Shown here in pieces: positions 10,401 to 18,226 of a stretch of DNA of 32,366 nucleotides (position 1 is its first letter; every line of letters starts with the position of its first letter). A program made the translations under genes and the position numbers. Source of the DNA: a virus; IMG/VR virus record IMGVR_UViG_3300032267_000329, positions 1 through 32,366 of that record, one strand, 5' to 3'. Under the pieces are notes generated by a model. That model saw nothing but the letters and a program-made list of their open reading frames with translations. It made no database searches and was not told the DNA's origin.

Positions 10401-13400
10401 AAATAATTTTGCCCTGGAGATACTGGACCGCCCATTTCTCTTTGACCACTAATACCAAATATCTTCTTTTTAAGTTCTGCTGTCATTGGGGTGTTTTGTT
10501 TTGAATCCCAATTTAAATATTTGTTTTTTAATATGTCTTTGTCTATTGGCGAAAGTTGTTTTAATACATTTCTATCTCCAACCATGTCTGAAGCCGCTGA
10601 TCTAATAATTGAATCTAATACGTCTGGCTCAAGTCCGTGTTTTAGGGCACCAGTATTTGCATCCTTAACATATCCGTATGGCTTTTCTTTGGCCATGGCT
10701 GCTGCAAATTTATCATAGAATAACTTTTGTGTATTTTTTCTTAAACCAGAATTTGCAAATAAAGTTTCTGCCATTTTAATTGATAAAGAATTAACTCCCC
10801 AGGGAGCTGATTCATACATGCTTGGCTTGGGTGCTCCTGTTGGACCAAATCCTGCGCCGATCCTTCTCATTGCAAGTCCCTTAAGAACATTACCTATTGC
10901 TCCACCGCCCACGTAACCTGGAATTTCTCCTCCAGAGTTTGCGGCAATTTTATTTTTAAACATTGGCTTTCGACCTATAGTTAACAGGCTTCTCAATTGA
11001 TTTAATATCAAGACTGGTTTATTAGCCTGTATATTTTTTATTACTGAAGGCAATTGTTTTTCTAAGGTTGCAGCGTCTTTATATCCCAATTCTCTAGCAA
11101 GCATCTCTGCAGCTGCTTTAGCTTGTTTTGCGCTTAGCGGAACTCGATCCTCAAACATTCCACCACTCATGGTATTTAAATGATTTGTAAATTGATTAAC
11201 AGTCTGGTCTCCAGCAATTGCTCGATAAATATTTCCTCTTGTAAGATTGGCTGTCTTTTTATCTTTAGATGCAGTGAACCATTCATTCCACCTATCGGTG
11301 TGCTCGCTAGCAAACTTTCTGCCACTTCTATAAATTCCCATAACTCTTTTTGTTGAAGATTTATCTATGTCAGACCTTTGTTCAAGAGCATGCACTAAAT
11401 CTATCTCAGGTCTTTTTCCACCAATTTGCGGACGGCTACCACGTAGAATATCTTTAGTATCTTTTATTAAAATGTCTTTATATCGAACTACTTCTTCTTT
11501 TCCGTCTGGCAAAGTTCTAGTAACTTTAGCACCTTGCATATTAATATATTGCTGCATTTGATTAGATTGAGCTATTCTAATTGATTTAAACTTCTGTCTA
11601 TCAATATCACCATCTGGCATTCTTGCTCTTGTAAATGCGCTTTCAATATCTCTTTTTGCCAGACTGATAGACTCGTCTGGAGAAAATCCAACGTCTTGTA
11701 GGACTGCAGCATCATGTAAAATAAATTGAAGCATAAGATCTTTTTCAAAATCTGGATTGTTTGCTCTATTCATATAGCCTTGTAATCCTTTTGCATGGTT
11801 AAGGGATAATGTTGGAGGCTTATTTCCATAAGCCCTTCTTCCGTCAATTTTTCCTCCGACCTGCATAAATGAAATTCGTTTTTTAGTTTTGTTAGCAACA
11901 TCATATGCATCTTTATTTTCAGCATAAACCTTTGGTGGAACTACTGTTTCGCCAGGGGTAACGACTGCATCAATCATTCCTCCAGACTGATAGCCTCTTT
12001 TGGCTTTAGCCACTAGAGGTGGGTTAACTTTAGATGCTTCTTGATTTAATACAAATCCGCCAATTGGCAGCTTAGCCATAGTGTTATCATAGTTAATACT
12101 TGTATCTCCTGGAACAACGGCTCCGTCTTTTTGGGGATGATAAACATATCCACCTGAGTTTAATTTTCTAGGCATTGTTGTTTGTATGCTGTATCCAGCA
12201 CCAGAAGTTCTTACTCCAAGGTTTTTAGCAATTGCATCTATTGTTGCAGCAGTTTCTGTTTTATGAAATAGCTCTTTCATATTAGATTGTCCAGTTTTAG
12301 ATACTACCGACTGTCCAGTTAAAGGGACCATTCCAAAATTAATATTTCTAGCCTGAGCAGTTGCAATTCCTTGTGCAGTTTCAACCATTAATTTTTCAAT
12401 TACTAGGTTTAACTCAGCTATTTTCATTCTTGCTTGTTCAGCTGTAATTTTTCCAGATTGTAATGACTTAACAATTAATTCCGTTTCGTCTGCGGCAAGG
12501 GAAGTAACTTTTGTCATTTCTGGTAAAAGCATTTGATAAGAGTCTGACAATGACTTAGTAATTGTTCCAGTTGCTGCTATTTCTTGTTTTAATAGGACAA
12601 GTTCTGCTTCTGATTGCATTGCAATTGCTGCAGTCATAGAGTGCCACTTGGCTGCTTCTGATGCTACAACGCCAGTCGACACGTTGTTAATAGATGTAAC
12701 TCCTGGAATTCTTGGCATATCAGCATTCATGTATGATTGTGGTGCATTTAATACTCTTTGATTTACTGGCTTTGGTCCTGGAACTGTTGAGAAAATAGTT
12801 TCTTGTGATCTTTGATCTGGAGTTTTAGAACCAGTTGGTATCATGTGAGACATATCTCTTGAATAAGGCTTTCCTACGTATGGGCTATTTTTATCTACAA
12901 CTCTTGCACCATTCATTAATACTGGGTTTCCAGCAACAGTAGACATACTGTTAGATGTGGCAATTGTTGATGACATTGCATTTTCTTTTAACTTAGCAAA
13001 TGATGATGAAAGAGTTAATACTGCGTCTGAAAATGTTGCTGCTGCTTTTGTATCGCTATAAAAAGATTCCTCTACTGTTTTAGCAGCAGCTGAAGCAGCC
13101 ATTAGCTCTGGGGTCAATAACTTAAATCCTGTCCCACCCTTGCCTATATTCTTTAAAGAGAATATTCCTTTTATAATGTATCCAAAGAAGTTTGCAAGGA
13201 CACCAGTAAGCATAATGATTGGTCCTGCAATAGCCGTTAGTGATCCAACTAGTCCAAGGACTGCTTTAATTGGCCCTGGGAGATTTCCAATAAACTTAAT
13301 AATTCCATCTACGGCATTTAATACGGTTGCTGCAACTTTTAAGAACTGCTCACCAACTGCTGACAAATCGGCTTTAATAGACTCTAGCGCTCTCTTGTAT

Positions 13401-14872
13401 CGGCCAGACGCAGACTCTGTCATCATTTTTAATTCTCGCTCAGAAATATTAGCTAAGTCTGTCGTGCTAGCTTTCATTAAATCTAAAACCTGAAGAGTTT
13501 GACTTCCTTGTTTTCCAAGGTTCTCAAATAATGCATTAATTCTTGCAAATTGAAATTTACCAAAAAGCTGCTCTATAGCTCTTGTTCTACTCAATGGATC
13601 TAGAGTATCTAGAGAATCTTTAAGTGCCATAATTGTGCCTGTTAAATTTCCAGCATTCTTTTCTACTATTCCTCCAAGATCTATGCCCATCTCCATGAAC
13701 ATTCCTCTTGCAACTTTAGTTGGGTTGATAATAGATGCTAAAGCAGACTTTAATGCGTTAGCTCCTTCAGATGCATTAATTCCGCCTTCTCTCATTGCTG
13801 TAAGATATAAGGCTAAATCTTTTACGTCTCCGCCTAATGCTTTAACAACTGGACCAGCTTTTGGAATTGCTTCTGTTAAATCTGCAAGGCTTGTTGATGT
13901 CTGGTTTTCAACTGCGTTAAGGAAATCAATTGTTCCAGTAAGTTCTTTTGCGCTTTGTCCAAAAGCAGTTTGAATTGAAAGAGTTGCTTTCATTGCATCT
14001 TGTCTATCTATCTCACCAAGCGTTGCTAACCTTGTTGATTCTCTTGTAGAGTCTAAAAGATCTTTGCCTTGTTTTCCAGTAGCTGCAATATCTGCTGCAA
14101 GGGAAATTGTTTCGGTAAAATTAGATCCCATTGTAGATGCTAGCTCTTTGGCAAGCGCTGCAACATCTTTTCTAACTTTTAATAAATCTTCACTTGAGGT
14201 TGCTGTTAATCCGCCATAAACCTTTGTAAGTCTTACAAGTTGTTGATCTGCGTCTTTAAATGCTTTTGCTGCTGCTGCACCAAATGCTACAAGCGGAACA
14301 GTTAGTCCTACTGTTAATTGACGACCTGCCCATTGAGTATTTTTACCCCAATTAATTAATTGGCCCGCTCCATCTTTCATAACTTTATTCATGATGGCAA
14401 GTTCTTGCCTCATTAAAGCAGTTTTATTTTTAGTTGCATCAAGCCCAGACTGGACCATAACATTGTATTGCATTAATCCTTGGGCGTTCTTGCCCAATGG
14501 TTGAATAACAGCATTTTGTAATAAGACTTGCTGCTTTGCTAAATTTTGGACTAAAGAACTAGTTTTTTGTGTATGGCCTTGCCAGGTTTTATAATAATCA
14601 CTTAACTTAAGTCTTCCAGAATCTAAATTCTTTCCAAACTTTGCTACGTCAGAATTTAAGGTAACAAAGTGTCTACTGAATTGCCCAGTAGAGCGCATGG
14701 TTTCATCAAACTGTCGGTTGATAACACCAACTTGATTGGCAAGGTTTTTATTAAGACCAATTGTTGATACTTGAAGCTTTTGCATTTGAGCAGCAACGGC
14801 TTGCAATTGCGCTGTAAGACTAGAAAAATTAGCCGTTGCGGTTATGTTGGTGACTATATTTTGATCGGCCAA
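7430..14872 (-). CDS. Tail tape measure protein, TP901 type
   Basis: 2480 aa. The start is TTG at 14872 with AAAGGAG six bases upstream. Residues about 190-460 are the TP901-type core, with D-A-D-Q-Q-L-V-R-L-T-K-V-Y-G and I-N-A-S-E-G-A-N-A-L-K. Hydrophobic stretches lie near 534-574 and 1650-1668, and a long coiled coil at about 1965-2135. Gly-Gly hinge modules of the form G-G-x-V-x-P-G recur near 910, 960, 1309, 1475 and 2349, and separate unfamiliar globular stretches (about 1005-1305 and 1345-1470). The last module has G-P-G-T-G-T-S-D-S-I and S-N-G-E-F-I-V-N-A, common at tape measure C-termini. It sets tail length and helps DNA entry. At about 0.15 nm per residue the tail would be up to roughly 370 nm, less if the globular inserts do not span it. 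Confidence 0.95.
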   Translation of the reverse strand: MADQNIVTNITATANFSSLTAQLQAVAAQMQKLQVSTIGLNKNLANQVGVINRQFDETMRSTGQFSRHFVTLNSDVAKFGKNLDSGRLKLSDYYKTWQGHTQKTSSLVQNLAKQQVLLQNAVIQPLGKNAQGLMQYNVMVQSGLDATKNKTALMRQELAIMNKVMKDGAGQLINWGKNTQWAGRQLTVGLTVPLVAFGAAAAKAFKDADQQLVRLTKVYGGLTATSSEDLLKVRKDVAALAKELASTMGSNFTETISLAADIAATGKQGKDLLDSTRESTRLATLGEIDRQDAMKATLSIQTAFGQSAKELTGTIDFLNAVENQTSTSLADLTEAIPKAGPVVKALGGDVKDLALYLTAMREGGINASEGANALKSALASIINPTKVARGMFMEMGIDLGGIVEKNAGNLTGTIMALKDSLDTLDPLSRTRAIEQLFGKFQFARINALFENLGKQGSQTLQVLDLMKASTTDLANISERELKMMTESASGRYKRALESIKADLSAVGEQFLKVAATVLNAVDGIIKFIGNLPGPIKAVLGLVGSLTAIAGPIIMLTGVLANFFGYIIKGIFSLKNIGKGGTGFKLLTPELMAASAAAKTVEESFYSDTKAAATFSDAVLTLSSSFAKLKENAMSSTIATSNSMSTVAGNPVLMNGARVVDKNSPYVGKPYSRDMSHMIPTGSKTPDQRSQETIFSTVPGPKPVNQRVLNAPQSYMNADMPRIPGVTSINNVSTGVVASEAAKWHSMTAAIAMQSEAELVLLKQEIAATGTITKSLSDSYQMLLPEMTKVTSLAADETELIVKSLQSGKITAEQARMKIAELNLVIEKLMVETAQGIATAQARNINFGMVPLTGQSVVSKTGQSNMKELFHKTETAATIDAIAKNLGVRTSGAGYSIQTTMPRKLNSGGYVYHPQKDGAVVPGDTSINYDNTMAKLPIGGFVLNQEASKVNPPLVAKAKRGYQSGGMIDAVVTPGETVVPPKVYAENKDAYDVANKTKKRISFMQVGGKIDGRRAYGNKPPTLSLNHAKGLQGYMNRANNPDFEKDLMLQFILHDAAVLQDVGFSPDESISLAKRDIESAFTRARMPDGDIDRQKFKSIRIAQSNQMQQYINMQGAKVTRTLPDGKEEVVRYKDILIKDTKDILRGSRPQIGGKRPEIDLVHALEQRSDIDKSSTKRVMGIYRSGRKFASEHTDRWNEWFTASKDKKTANLTRGNIYRAIAGDQTVNQFTNHLNTMSGGMFEDRVPLSAKQAKAAAEMLARELGYKDAATLEKQLPSVIKNIQANKPVLILNQLRSLLTIGRKPMFKNKIAANSGGEIPGYVGGGAIGNVLKGLAMRRIGAGFGPTGAPKPSMYESAPWGVNSLSIKMAETLFANSGLRKNTQKLFYDKFAAAMAKEKPYGYVKDANTGALKHGLEPDVLDSIIRSAASDMVGDRNVLKQLSPIDKDILKNKYLNWDSKQNTPMTAELKKKIFGISGQREMGGPVSPGQNYLVGEKGPELFSPSQSGKIIPGMNSGGKIPAYGMGGMIGSLAMLGGVGMGANFLGGKIGGTSGSIISQLGSLLPFLLMGNMGAAKLSKRPPSFTRPEGMEGPLLKSGGFNTPNLKDPIFAKTVTHLTSMSKEGKASSQVLARLGSVLGNTLKIFSRGNLILAGVTTALVAGYKAWNNYKEGQRLNQVSFGLTEEAAKKAGLQFRDFGKKVKETVQAAKDTAEANKLIYDSMLSAGTPFSLTVAEYKKLKEEVKTTMPDIIASLNKQPSEKIPDAVRRIKEQFIAAGMSAEEATKKLYAALQLSDQANQARSATMQNPLFNSIKDPQTNAVQAVVDFGASRKNEGKKEQALSFNTATQAIETAINDLIEKREKLVNKDTSGKLKSLSISEATKIVLDQINAKEGARGQIGKDVVKELSKSNKEMAQLFNGTESLVTVWAKLELAAKGFRGNINALTNEQAGALAKVFNEVGTQVEASNRKGILSKQYDAIDALDKKVKGYVLSLKTQTAKQQISDRDMLASLNKQIEANNKLAESRKKALAEKQKDADLGREIEKTRLAIQNANATGDTGLAQSLRIDLESLTSQQQTDAQTKAIDTANEKANEPLKKAIENISNKNQDLADKAAIAAESLDSFKKKLEDQKTAVNNVNSAMTTLYTNAKIAGKTLAEYTKTPNGQIDSGKLIATSAAAAGEKTPTNLTQSQIADKALKIMAGTPDAIEAALLAKGIVVNGNITISGKTVDMTGTGPSSLSKADQSKVAGKSSKGKYYDAAGKEIDQKTYNSMPVAGPAGAAETYVIPDSKLTGKTWLDRGQASRAFAKLHKTQWVQGDYTYMMNGLVYEGKKAIGAWYASTPDGTSIKSYKDGGLLSGPGTGTSDSIYMPSLPKGKYASGAYVSNGEFIVNANAVRQPGVLPLLEKINNMQYSVPSQSKISGTQAMSRQDSPSYVTLNQYITATDGMDTTALANMIVRKAEAVIGNKAKVNIKMVGESKSI

Positions 14873-14875
14873 CTA

Positions 14876-15235
14876 CTACTCCTTTTGGTAACCGAGACCT
14901 GCTCCGATACCGAAACCTTCTTGTTGTGCAAATTCACCTTGTAAAGAAACAACATCAGATGCATCTGCAGTTATACCAAGAGCTTTTCTTTTTATATCGT
15001 CAAAGCTCTTTCCTTCTTGCTTTTCTACACCGTCGAGCTGGATGCCCTGTATAGATGCCAGAAACTTTCTTTTCTCTGATTCAGTTTGTTGCATAGACTT
15101 GAAGGTTTGAATCAGTTCAGGCATTGAAAGATTTTCTTCTAATTCCTGATAATTCTTATAGTTTCCTATTAAGAATACTTCCCCTTCTAAAGCAGCGAGA
15201 TCTAGTTCTGACCAGCTAGAACTGCTGCCGCTAGT
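14876..15235 (-). CDS. Tail assembly chaperone, -1 frame extension (gpT-like half of gpGT fusion)
   Basis: This frame is -1 relative to the upstream chaperone gene and stays open from the slippery site at 15235-15241 to the stop at 14876. After AAT-TTA the ribosome would slip back one base and read ACT AGC GGC. The continuation runs through W-S-E-L-D-L-A-A-L-E-G-E and P-E-L-I-Q-T-F-K and ends G-L-G-Y-Q-K-E. The fusion would be 100 + 119 = 219 aa. An isolated ATG at 15124 exists, but the open frame upstream of it and the lambda G/GT precedent favour frameshifting. The fusion binds the tape measure during tail assembly and is absent from the virion. Its 3' end holds the Shine-Dalgarno of the tape measure gene. 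Confidence 0.85.
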   Translation of the reverse strand, partial: TSGSSSSWSELDLAALEGEVFLIGNYKNYQELEENLSMPELIQTFKSMQQTESEKRKFLASIQGIQLDGVEKQEGKSFDDIKRKALGITADASDVVSLQGEFAQQEGFGIGAGLGYQKE

Positions 15236-15534
15236 AAATTTGGATCATCCATTTTGATTCCGCCACAAACCTCAAGAATTCGGTTAATGGTAGGAACATC
15301 TAGGACATCTTCAAAAGCGTCTCTGTCTTTTGTTAGCTCTGGTAATTGTTTTTCAAGTGCTACTGCACAAGCATCAATAAGAACTGTTAGAGTTTCCTCT
15401 TCAGTAGTTACTTCTGCTGTTTTCTGGATAGCCGCCATAAACTTTCTAAGCTCTTTAATTGTTAAAGGCTTAAGTTTAACGGTTGCCCCATTTTGCAATT
15501 GAATTTCTTCAACGTCATATACTGTTGTTGCCAT
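15202..15534 (-). CDS. Tail assembly chaperone (gpG-like)
   Basis: 110 aa. ATG at 15534 with TAGGAGG five bases upstream. The sequence starts with a beta hairpin (V-E-E-I-Q-L-Q-N-G-A-T-V-K-L-K-P), followed by helices (L-T-I-K-E-L-R-K-F) as in small siphophage tail chaperones, and ends just after the slippery heptamer. It lies between the tail tube and tape measure genes, the usual place. Most ribosomes would stop here and make the short form; a minority would make the GT fusion. It has its own promoter directly after the tail tube terminator. Confidence 0.85.
   Translation of the reverse strand: MATTVYDVEEIQLQNGATVKLKPLTIKELRKFMAAIQKTAEVTTEEETLTVLIDACAVALEKQLPELTKDRDAFEDVLDVPTINRILEVCGGIKMDDPNLLAAAVLAGQN
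15204..15241 (-). promoter_or_regulatory. Programmed -1 frameshift site: AAATTTA heptamer plus stem-loop
   Basis: In the zero frame the minus strand reads CCA AAT TTA, so the heptamer A AAT TTA (15241-15235) fits X XXY YYZ exactly. Eleven bases later AGTTCT (15223-15218) can pair with AGAACT (15209-15204) around an eight-base loop, a possible stimulator. The zero-frame stop TAG (15204-15202) follows at once. Confidence 0.82.
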
Positions 15535-15561
15535 TTAATCCTCCTAGGATTTGTCTTAATT

Positions 15562-15590
15562 ATTGTATCATATTGCAAATATAAGGGCAA
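15562..15590 (-). promoter_or_regulatory. Promoter of the chaperone/tape measure unit
   Basis: -35 TTGCCC (15590-15585), 17-base spacer, extended -10 TGATACAAT (15570-15562), then a leader with TAGGAGG before the ATG at 15534. It begins directly downstream of the terminator stem, so the transcript restarts after the tail tube unit. Confidence 0.6.
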
Positions 15591-15591
15591 T

Positions 15592-15616
15592 AAAAAGCCC
15601 CCCAAAAAAGGGGGGC
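15592..15616 (-). terminator. Rho-independent terminator after the tail tube gene
   Basis: On the minus strand a perfect seven-pair stem GCCCCCC/GGGGGGC with a TTTTTT loop is followed by TTTTT. It lies 23 bases after the tail tube stop. Confidence 0.92.
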
Positions 15617-15639
15617 TTCTATTAATTAATGTTAATTAA

Positions 15640-16392
15640 TTATAGCCAGATGCGGTCTACGATTGTACCGTATTCCTTGCCTGCGTATGCTGAGTCACCT
15701 GATGGAAGCAAACGGAATGTTACTGGGAATGTTGATGCTGCGTTACGAGCCAAAGAGAACTGTGACTGTTGTACAGAAAGAACACGACGTGCATAATATA
15801 CACGCTCTGTCTTTGATGAAGCTGCGGTGGTTGGAGCTTGTCCAACTGCAACTAATTGACGCTCAACTGGAGCTTCTCCTAGTGCACCTGCTGCTAGACC
15901 AAGTGTTGATCCAGTAAGGGTAGCAGATGATTGTCCGAATACTGCAAGAACGTTCTCAAGAGTACCTTCTGCCATTTCTGTTGCAATCATAACTTCCATT
16001 GTCTCCTTGAAAAGTTTTGCTGAGTCAAGAAGCTGATCTACTGTTACTGAACCGTATGATGGGTTGTATGTAATTTGAAGACCGTTGTTTGTGTAACCTA
16101 CGTTACGGTATGCAGCGCCTTTTGTTGCTGATGCTGTTGCTGAATCTGTTTCTACATCGTTAAGAGTAGTGGTGTATGACTCTCCTGATGTTCCACCTGT
16201 TGGTGGTGTACCTGATCCTGCTGTACCATTTTTAAATGCTGGAACTGTTTTGTTACGGTTAACAGCGCCTGCAAGTGCTGCGCCTGGTACCATGTTTTCT
16301 ACATATCCTGATGTTGTTGAATCTTCTACTGATAAAAACAGTGGAGACGCACCAACAAGAATGTTTCTAGCATTACCAATATTTTGTGCCAT
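15640..16392 (-). CDS. Major tail tube protein
   Basis: 250 aa, with AGGAGG eight bases before the ATG. The sequence is beta-rich and Ala/Thr/Gly-rich, with G-L-Q-I-T-Y-N-P-S-Y-G-S-V and a helix L-D-S-A-K-L-F-K-E-T-M-E-V, as expected for a siphophage tube subunit. It sits between the tail terminator and the chaperones. Nine of its ten arginine codons are CGN (my hand count), whereas nearby genes prefer AGA, and a strong terminator follows; both fit very high expression. Its family was not confirmed by search. Confidence 0.85.
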   Translation of the reverse strand: MAQNIGNARNILVGASPLFLSVEDSTTSGYVENMVPGAALAGAVNRNKTVPAFKNGTAGSGTPPTGGTSGESYTTTLNDVETDSATASATKGAAYRNVGYTNNGLQITYNPSYGSVTVDQLLDSAKLFKETMEVMIATEMAEGTLENVLAVFGQSSATLTGSTLGLAAGALGEAPVERQLVAVGQAPTTAASSKTERVYYARRVLSVQQSQFSLARNAASTFPVTFRLLPSGDSAYAGKEYGTIVDRIWL

Positions 16393-16506
16393 GTGTAAAA
16401 CCTCCTGTTAAATAAACATATATATATATATTGACTTACTTTAAATCTAAGCTGGCTAAGCTTTTCCTCTTGACTAAGTTTATCCTAAAAGACGCCCAAA
16501 CGCAAA
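16393..16506 (-). promoter_or_regulatory. Tail tube leader: strong RBS and AT tract
   Basis: 114 bases between the tail terminator stop and the tail tube ATG. The ribosome binding site AGGAGG is at 16406-16401. An alternating TA tract at 16417-16431 could hold a -10 element, but no single promoter stands out. A five-pair inverted repeat AAGCT/AGCTT lies upstream (about 16449-16463) without a T tract. Confidence 0.5.
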
Positions 16507-17013
16507 TTAATAAAACCTGCCTTTGGGGGAGACATCTCTTGCATATTTAACCTCTAATATCACATCGGCCGATAAGAACCCTGCAAGCTCGTCTGAAGGC
16601 TCTGTGGGGGACATCTCTAGTATAAGGGTATTGAAAAAAATGATTTTATTGGTAGTCTTGGATTTATTTAAATCTTTTGCTGAATCGTCCATGCGTCTAA
16701 AAACATCTATCATCAGATTTCTAATTTTATTGATTTCAGAGTAATCTACTGAATATATTGTAAATGATATTTTTTCGCAACAGATCATCCAGTTGTCTTC
16801 ATAGGTACTTCCCATCTTATCATATACTATATGGGTCTTCCCACTTAGAAATTGATTAAGTTCTGGGGCCTGCTGAACTGGGATAATTGGGATTATTGCT
16901 TCTCCTAAATTATCACTATAGTATGAATTAGGATCTAATATATTATTGTCCTGAATTTCTTTCCACAGATGTTTACGTATCTCATAAATTGCATCTATTC
17001 CATAATCTACCAT
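16507..17013 (-). CDS. Tail terminator-like protein
   Basis: 168 aa; TAATG overlap with the previous gene and GGAGGTG upstream of the ATG. The mixed alpha/beta pattern has an N-terminal helix (Y-G-I-D-A-I-Y-E-I-R-K), a central I-S-F-T-I-Y-S strand and helix, and a closing A-D-V-I-L-E-V-K-Y strand. This matches the layout of proteins that cap the tail tube and end its growth. It lies directly before the tube gene, the usual place. The family was not recognised by motif, so the role is mostly from position. Confidence 0.65.
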   Translation of the reverse strand: MVDYGIDAIYEIRKHLWKEIQDNNILDPNSYYSDNLGEAIIPIIPVQQAPELNQFLSGKTHIVYDKMGSTYEDNWMICCEKISFTIYSVDYSEINKIRNLMIDVFRRMDDSAKDLNKSKTTNKIIFFNTLILEMSPTEPSDELAGFLSADVILEVKYARDVSPKGRFY

Positions 17014-17807
17014 TATGCGACACCTCCAAATTGTTTTATCAAGGCATCCTCGGCCTGTGATCTAATTGTACCTGGACTAAATGTATATTGCACTTTTTTT
17101 ATAGAAGAAGGAACTTTCATGGCTTGCTTAAACTTTGCACCAAATAAGCTTTGAAATCCAGAAGCCTTGATTGAGTTGCTAACAAGAGGTCCGCTAAAAT
17201 ATCTTGAATATGCCAGATTAAATCTATTTGTGGATGCTCTTCCTCCTGGGCTTTTTACGGTTACAGATTTACCCTTTGGCATAAACACAACATTTCCGTC
17301 TACCTCAAATACTAATCTTTCTGCAGATTTTGGAGATATGATTAAAGGCATTCCTTTTTCCATTATTGATGCTTTTTGAGAAAAAACATATCTACTTTTT
17401 TGAGATCTATTTTTTGAAGGAACTGATGTCTTAGATAACATTAGCTCATAGTCAATTTTAAAAGATAGCCCAGGTCCACCCAGTCTATTTAATTTAAATA
17501 ATCTCGCTGTACTGTTTCCAACCTTGTTCCACTCATATACGTGATGAAGAGATTTTGGTTTTGTTCTTGCCTGAGAATCTATAAATTTACCAAAGTCTTG
17601 ATTTATTTGATTGAATATTGTTTTCTTGAAAAGTTCTTGGAAGGCGGTGCTTGAAGTTAATTTTGCAGCTACGTTTGCCTGATAGTATAAAAAAGCAGAT
17701 ACCTGTGCAACCGTGCTATCTTTGAGCACTCCAGCCTGTGTGGCTGTTGTCATAAATCTTTCAAGACCTGATGCGGCCTGTAACAATGCTACGCTACTAG
17801 TCTCCAA
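17013..17807 (-). CDS. Neck / tail completion-like protein
   Basis: About 264 aa, basic and rich in Lys, Ser and Ala. I prefer TTG at 17807, which has GGAG ten bases upstream and overlaps the previous gene by 11 bases; a longer TTG start at 17834 has no ribosome site. Residues about 75-130 (A-R-T-K-P-K-S-L-H-H-V-Y-E-W) and a P-K-G-K-S-V-T-V-K segment recall HK97 gp10-like tail completion proteins, which join connector and tail terminator; it stands in that slot but is longer. The call is mainly by order. Confidence 0.58.
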   Translation of the reverse strand: METSSVALLQAASGLERFMTTATQAGVLKDSTVAQVSAFLYYQANVAAKLTSSTAFQELFKKTIFNQINQDFGKFIDSQARTKPKSLHHVYEWNKVGNSTARLFKLNRLGGPGLSFKIDYELMLSKTSVPSKNRSQKSRYVFSQKASIMEKGMPLIISPKSAERLVFEVDGNVVFMPKGKSVTVKSPGGRASTNRFNLAYSRYFSGPLVSNSIKASGFQSLFGAKFKQAMKVPSSIKKVQYTFSPGTIRSQAEDALIKQFGGVA

Positions 17808-18225
17808 TTTGTTGATTCTCCGACCTTTTCGCAATTGCGTTGTATGCGATTAGGGTTCCAAAAGGATCTGTTAATGGTGTAGAGCTTATGATTTCAAATA
17901 CGGTCGGCGTGTCGTTTGGATAATTTGATTCAAACCAAATTGCATTTCCAGCAGAATCTTTAATGTTAGTTATTTTTTGTCTATAGGTAAGCCTTGAACC
18001 AGTTCTGATTTCTATTGTTTGTCTATCTGTATATTTTGTAGAAAGCGTTTGGCTGTCCCCTCCTCTTGCAGATGAGGAATTAGATATAATTCCTTTAGCA
18101 AAACAAGGTACGGTTTTTTGATATATCCAGCTTTTTTTTATTGCCCCTGTATTAGGATCTTGATAATCCTCTTGTAGATATACATCTAGATTCATATTGA
18201 AAATAGAATCAACAATTGTATTCAT
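17797..18225 (-). CDS. Head closure / stopper-like protein
   Basis: 142 aa, one base after the connector stop. It has a beta-barrel-like pattern: V-Y-L-Q-E-D-Y-Q-D-P-N-T-G near the start, then Y-T-D-R-Q-T-I-E-I-R-T, and a final strand G-T-L-I-A-Y-N-A-I-A. Size and place after the connector match SPP1 gp16-like head closure proteins, which plug the capsid and receive the tail. No clear Shine-Dalgarno; translational coupling is likely. The assignment rests on order and fold-like pattern. Confidence 0.6.
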   Translation of the reverse strand: MNTIVDSIFNMNLDVYLQEDYQDPNTGAIKKSWIYQKTVPCFAKGIISNSSSARGGDSQTLSTKYTDRQTIEIRTGSRLTYRQKITNIKDSAGNAIWFESNYPNDTPTVFEIISSTPLTDPFGTLIAYNAIAKRSENQQIGD

Positions 18226-18226
18226 T

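Noticed and set aside
14876-15124. Stand-alone 82-aa gene starting at ATG 15124
   Set aside because: No good Shine-Dalgarno, and its frame is open back to the AAATTTA slippery site; better read as the frameshift extension.
16417-16431. Alternating TA tract as a defined promoter
   Set aside because: Many overlapping TATA-like hexamers and no clear -35, so no single promoter can be called.
17808-17834. TTG start at 17834 for the neck protein
   Set aside because: No ribosome site upstream; TTG at 17807 has GGAG at usable spacing. Neither is certain.
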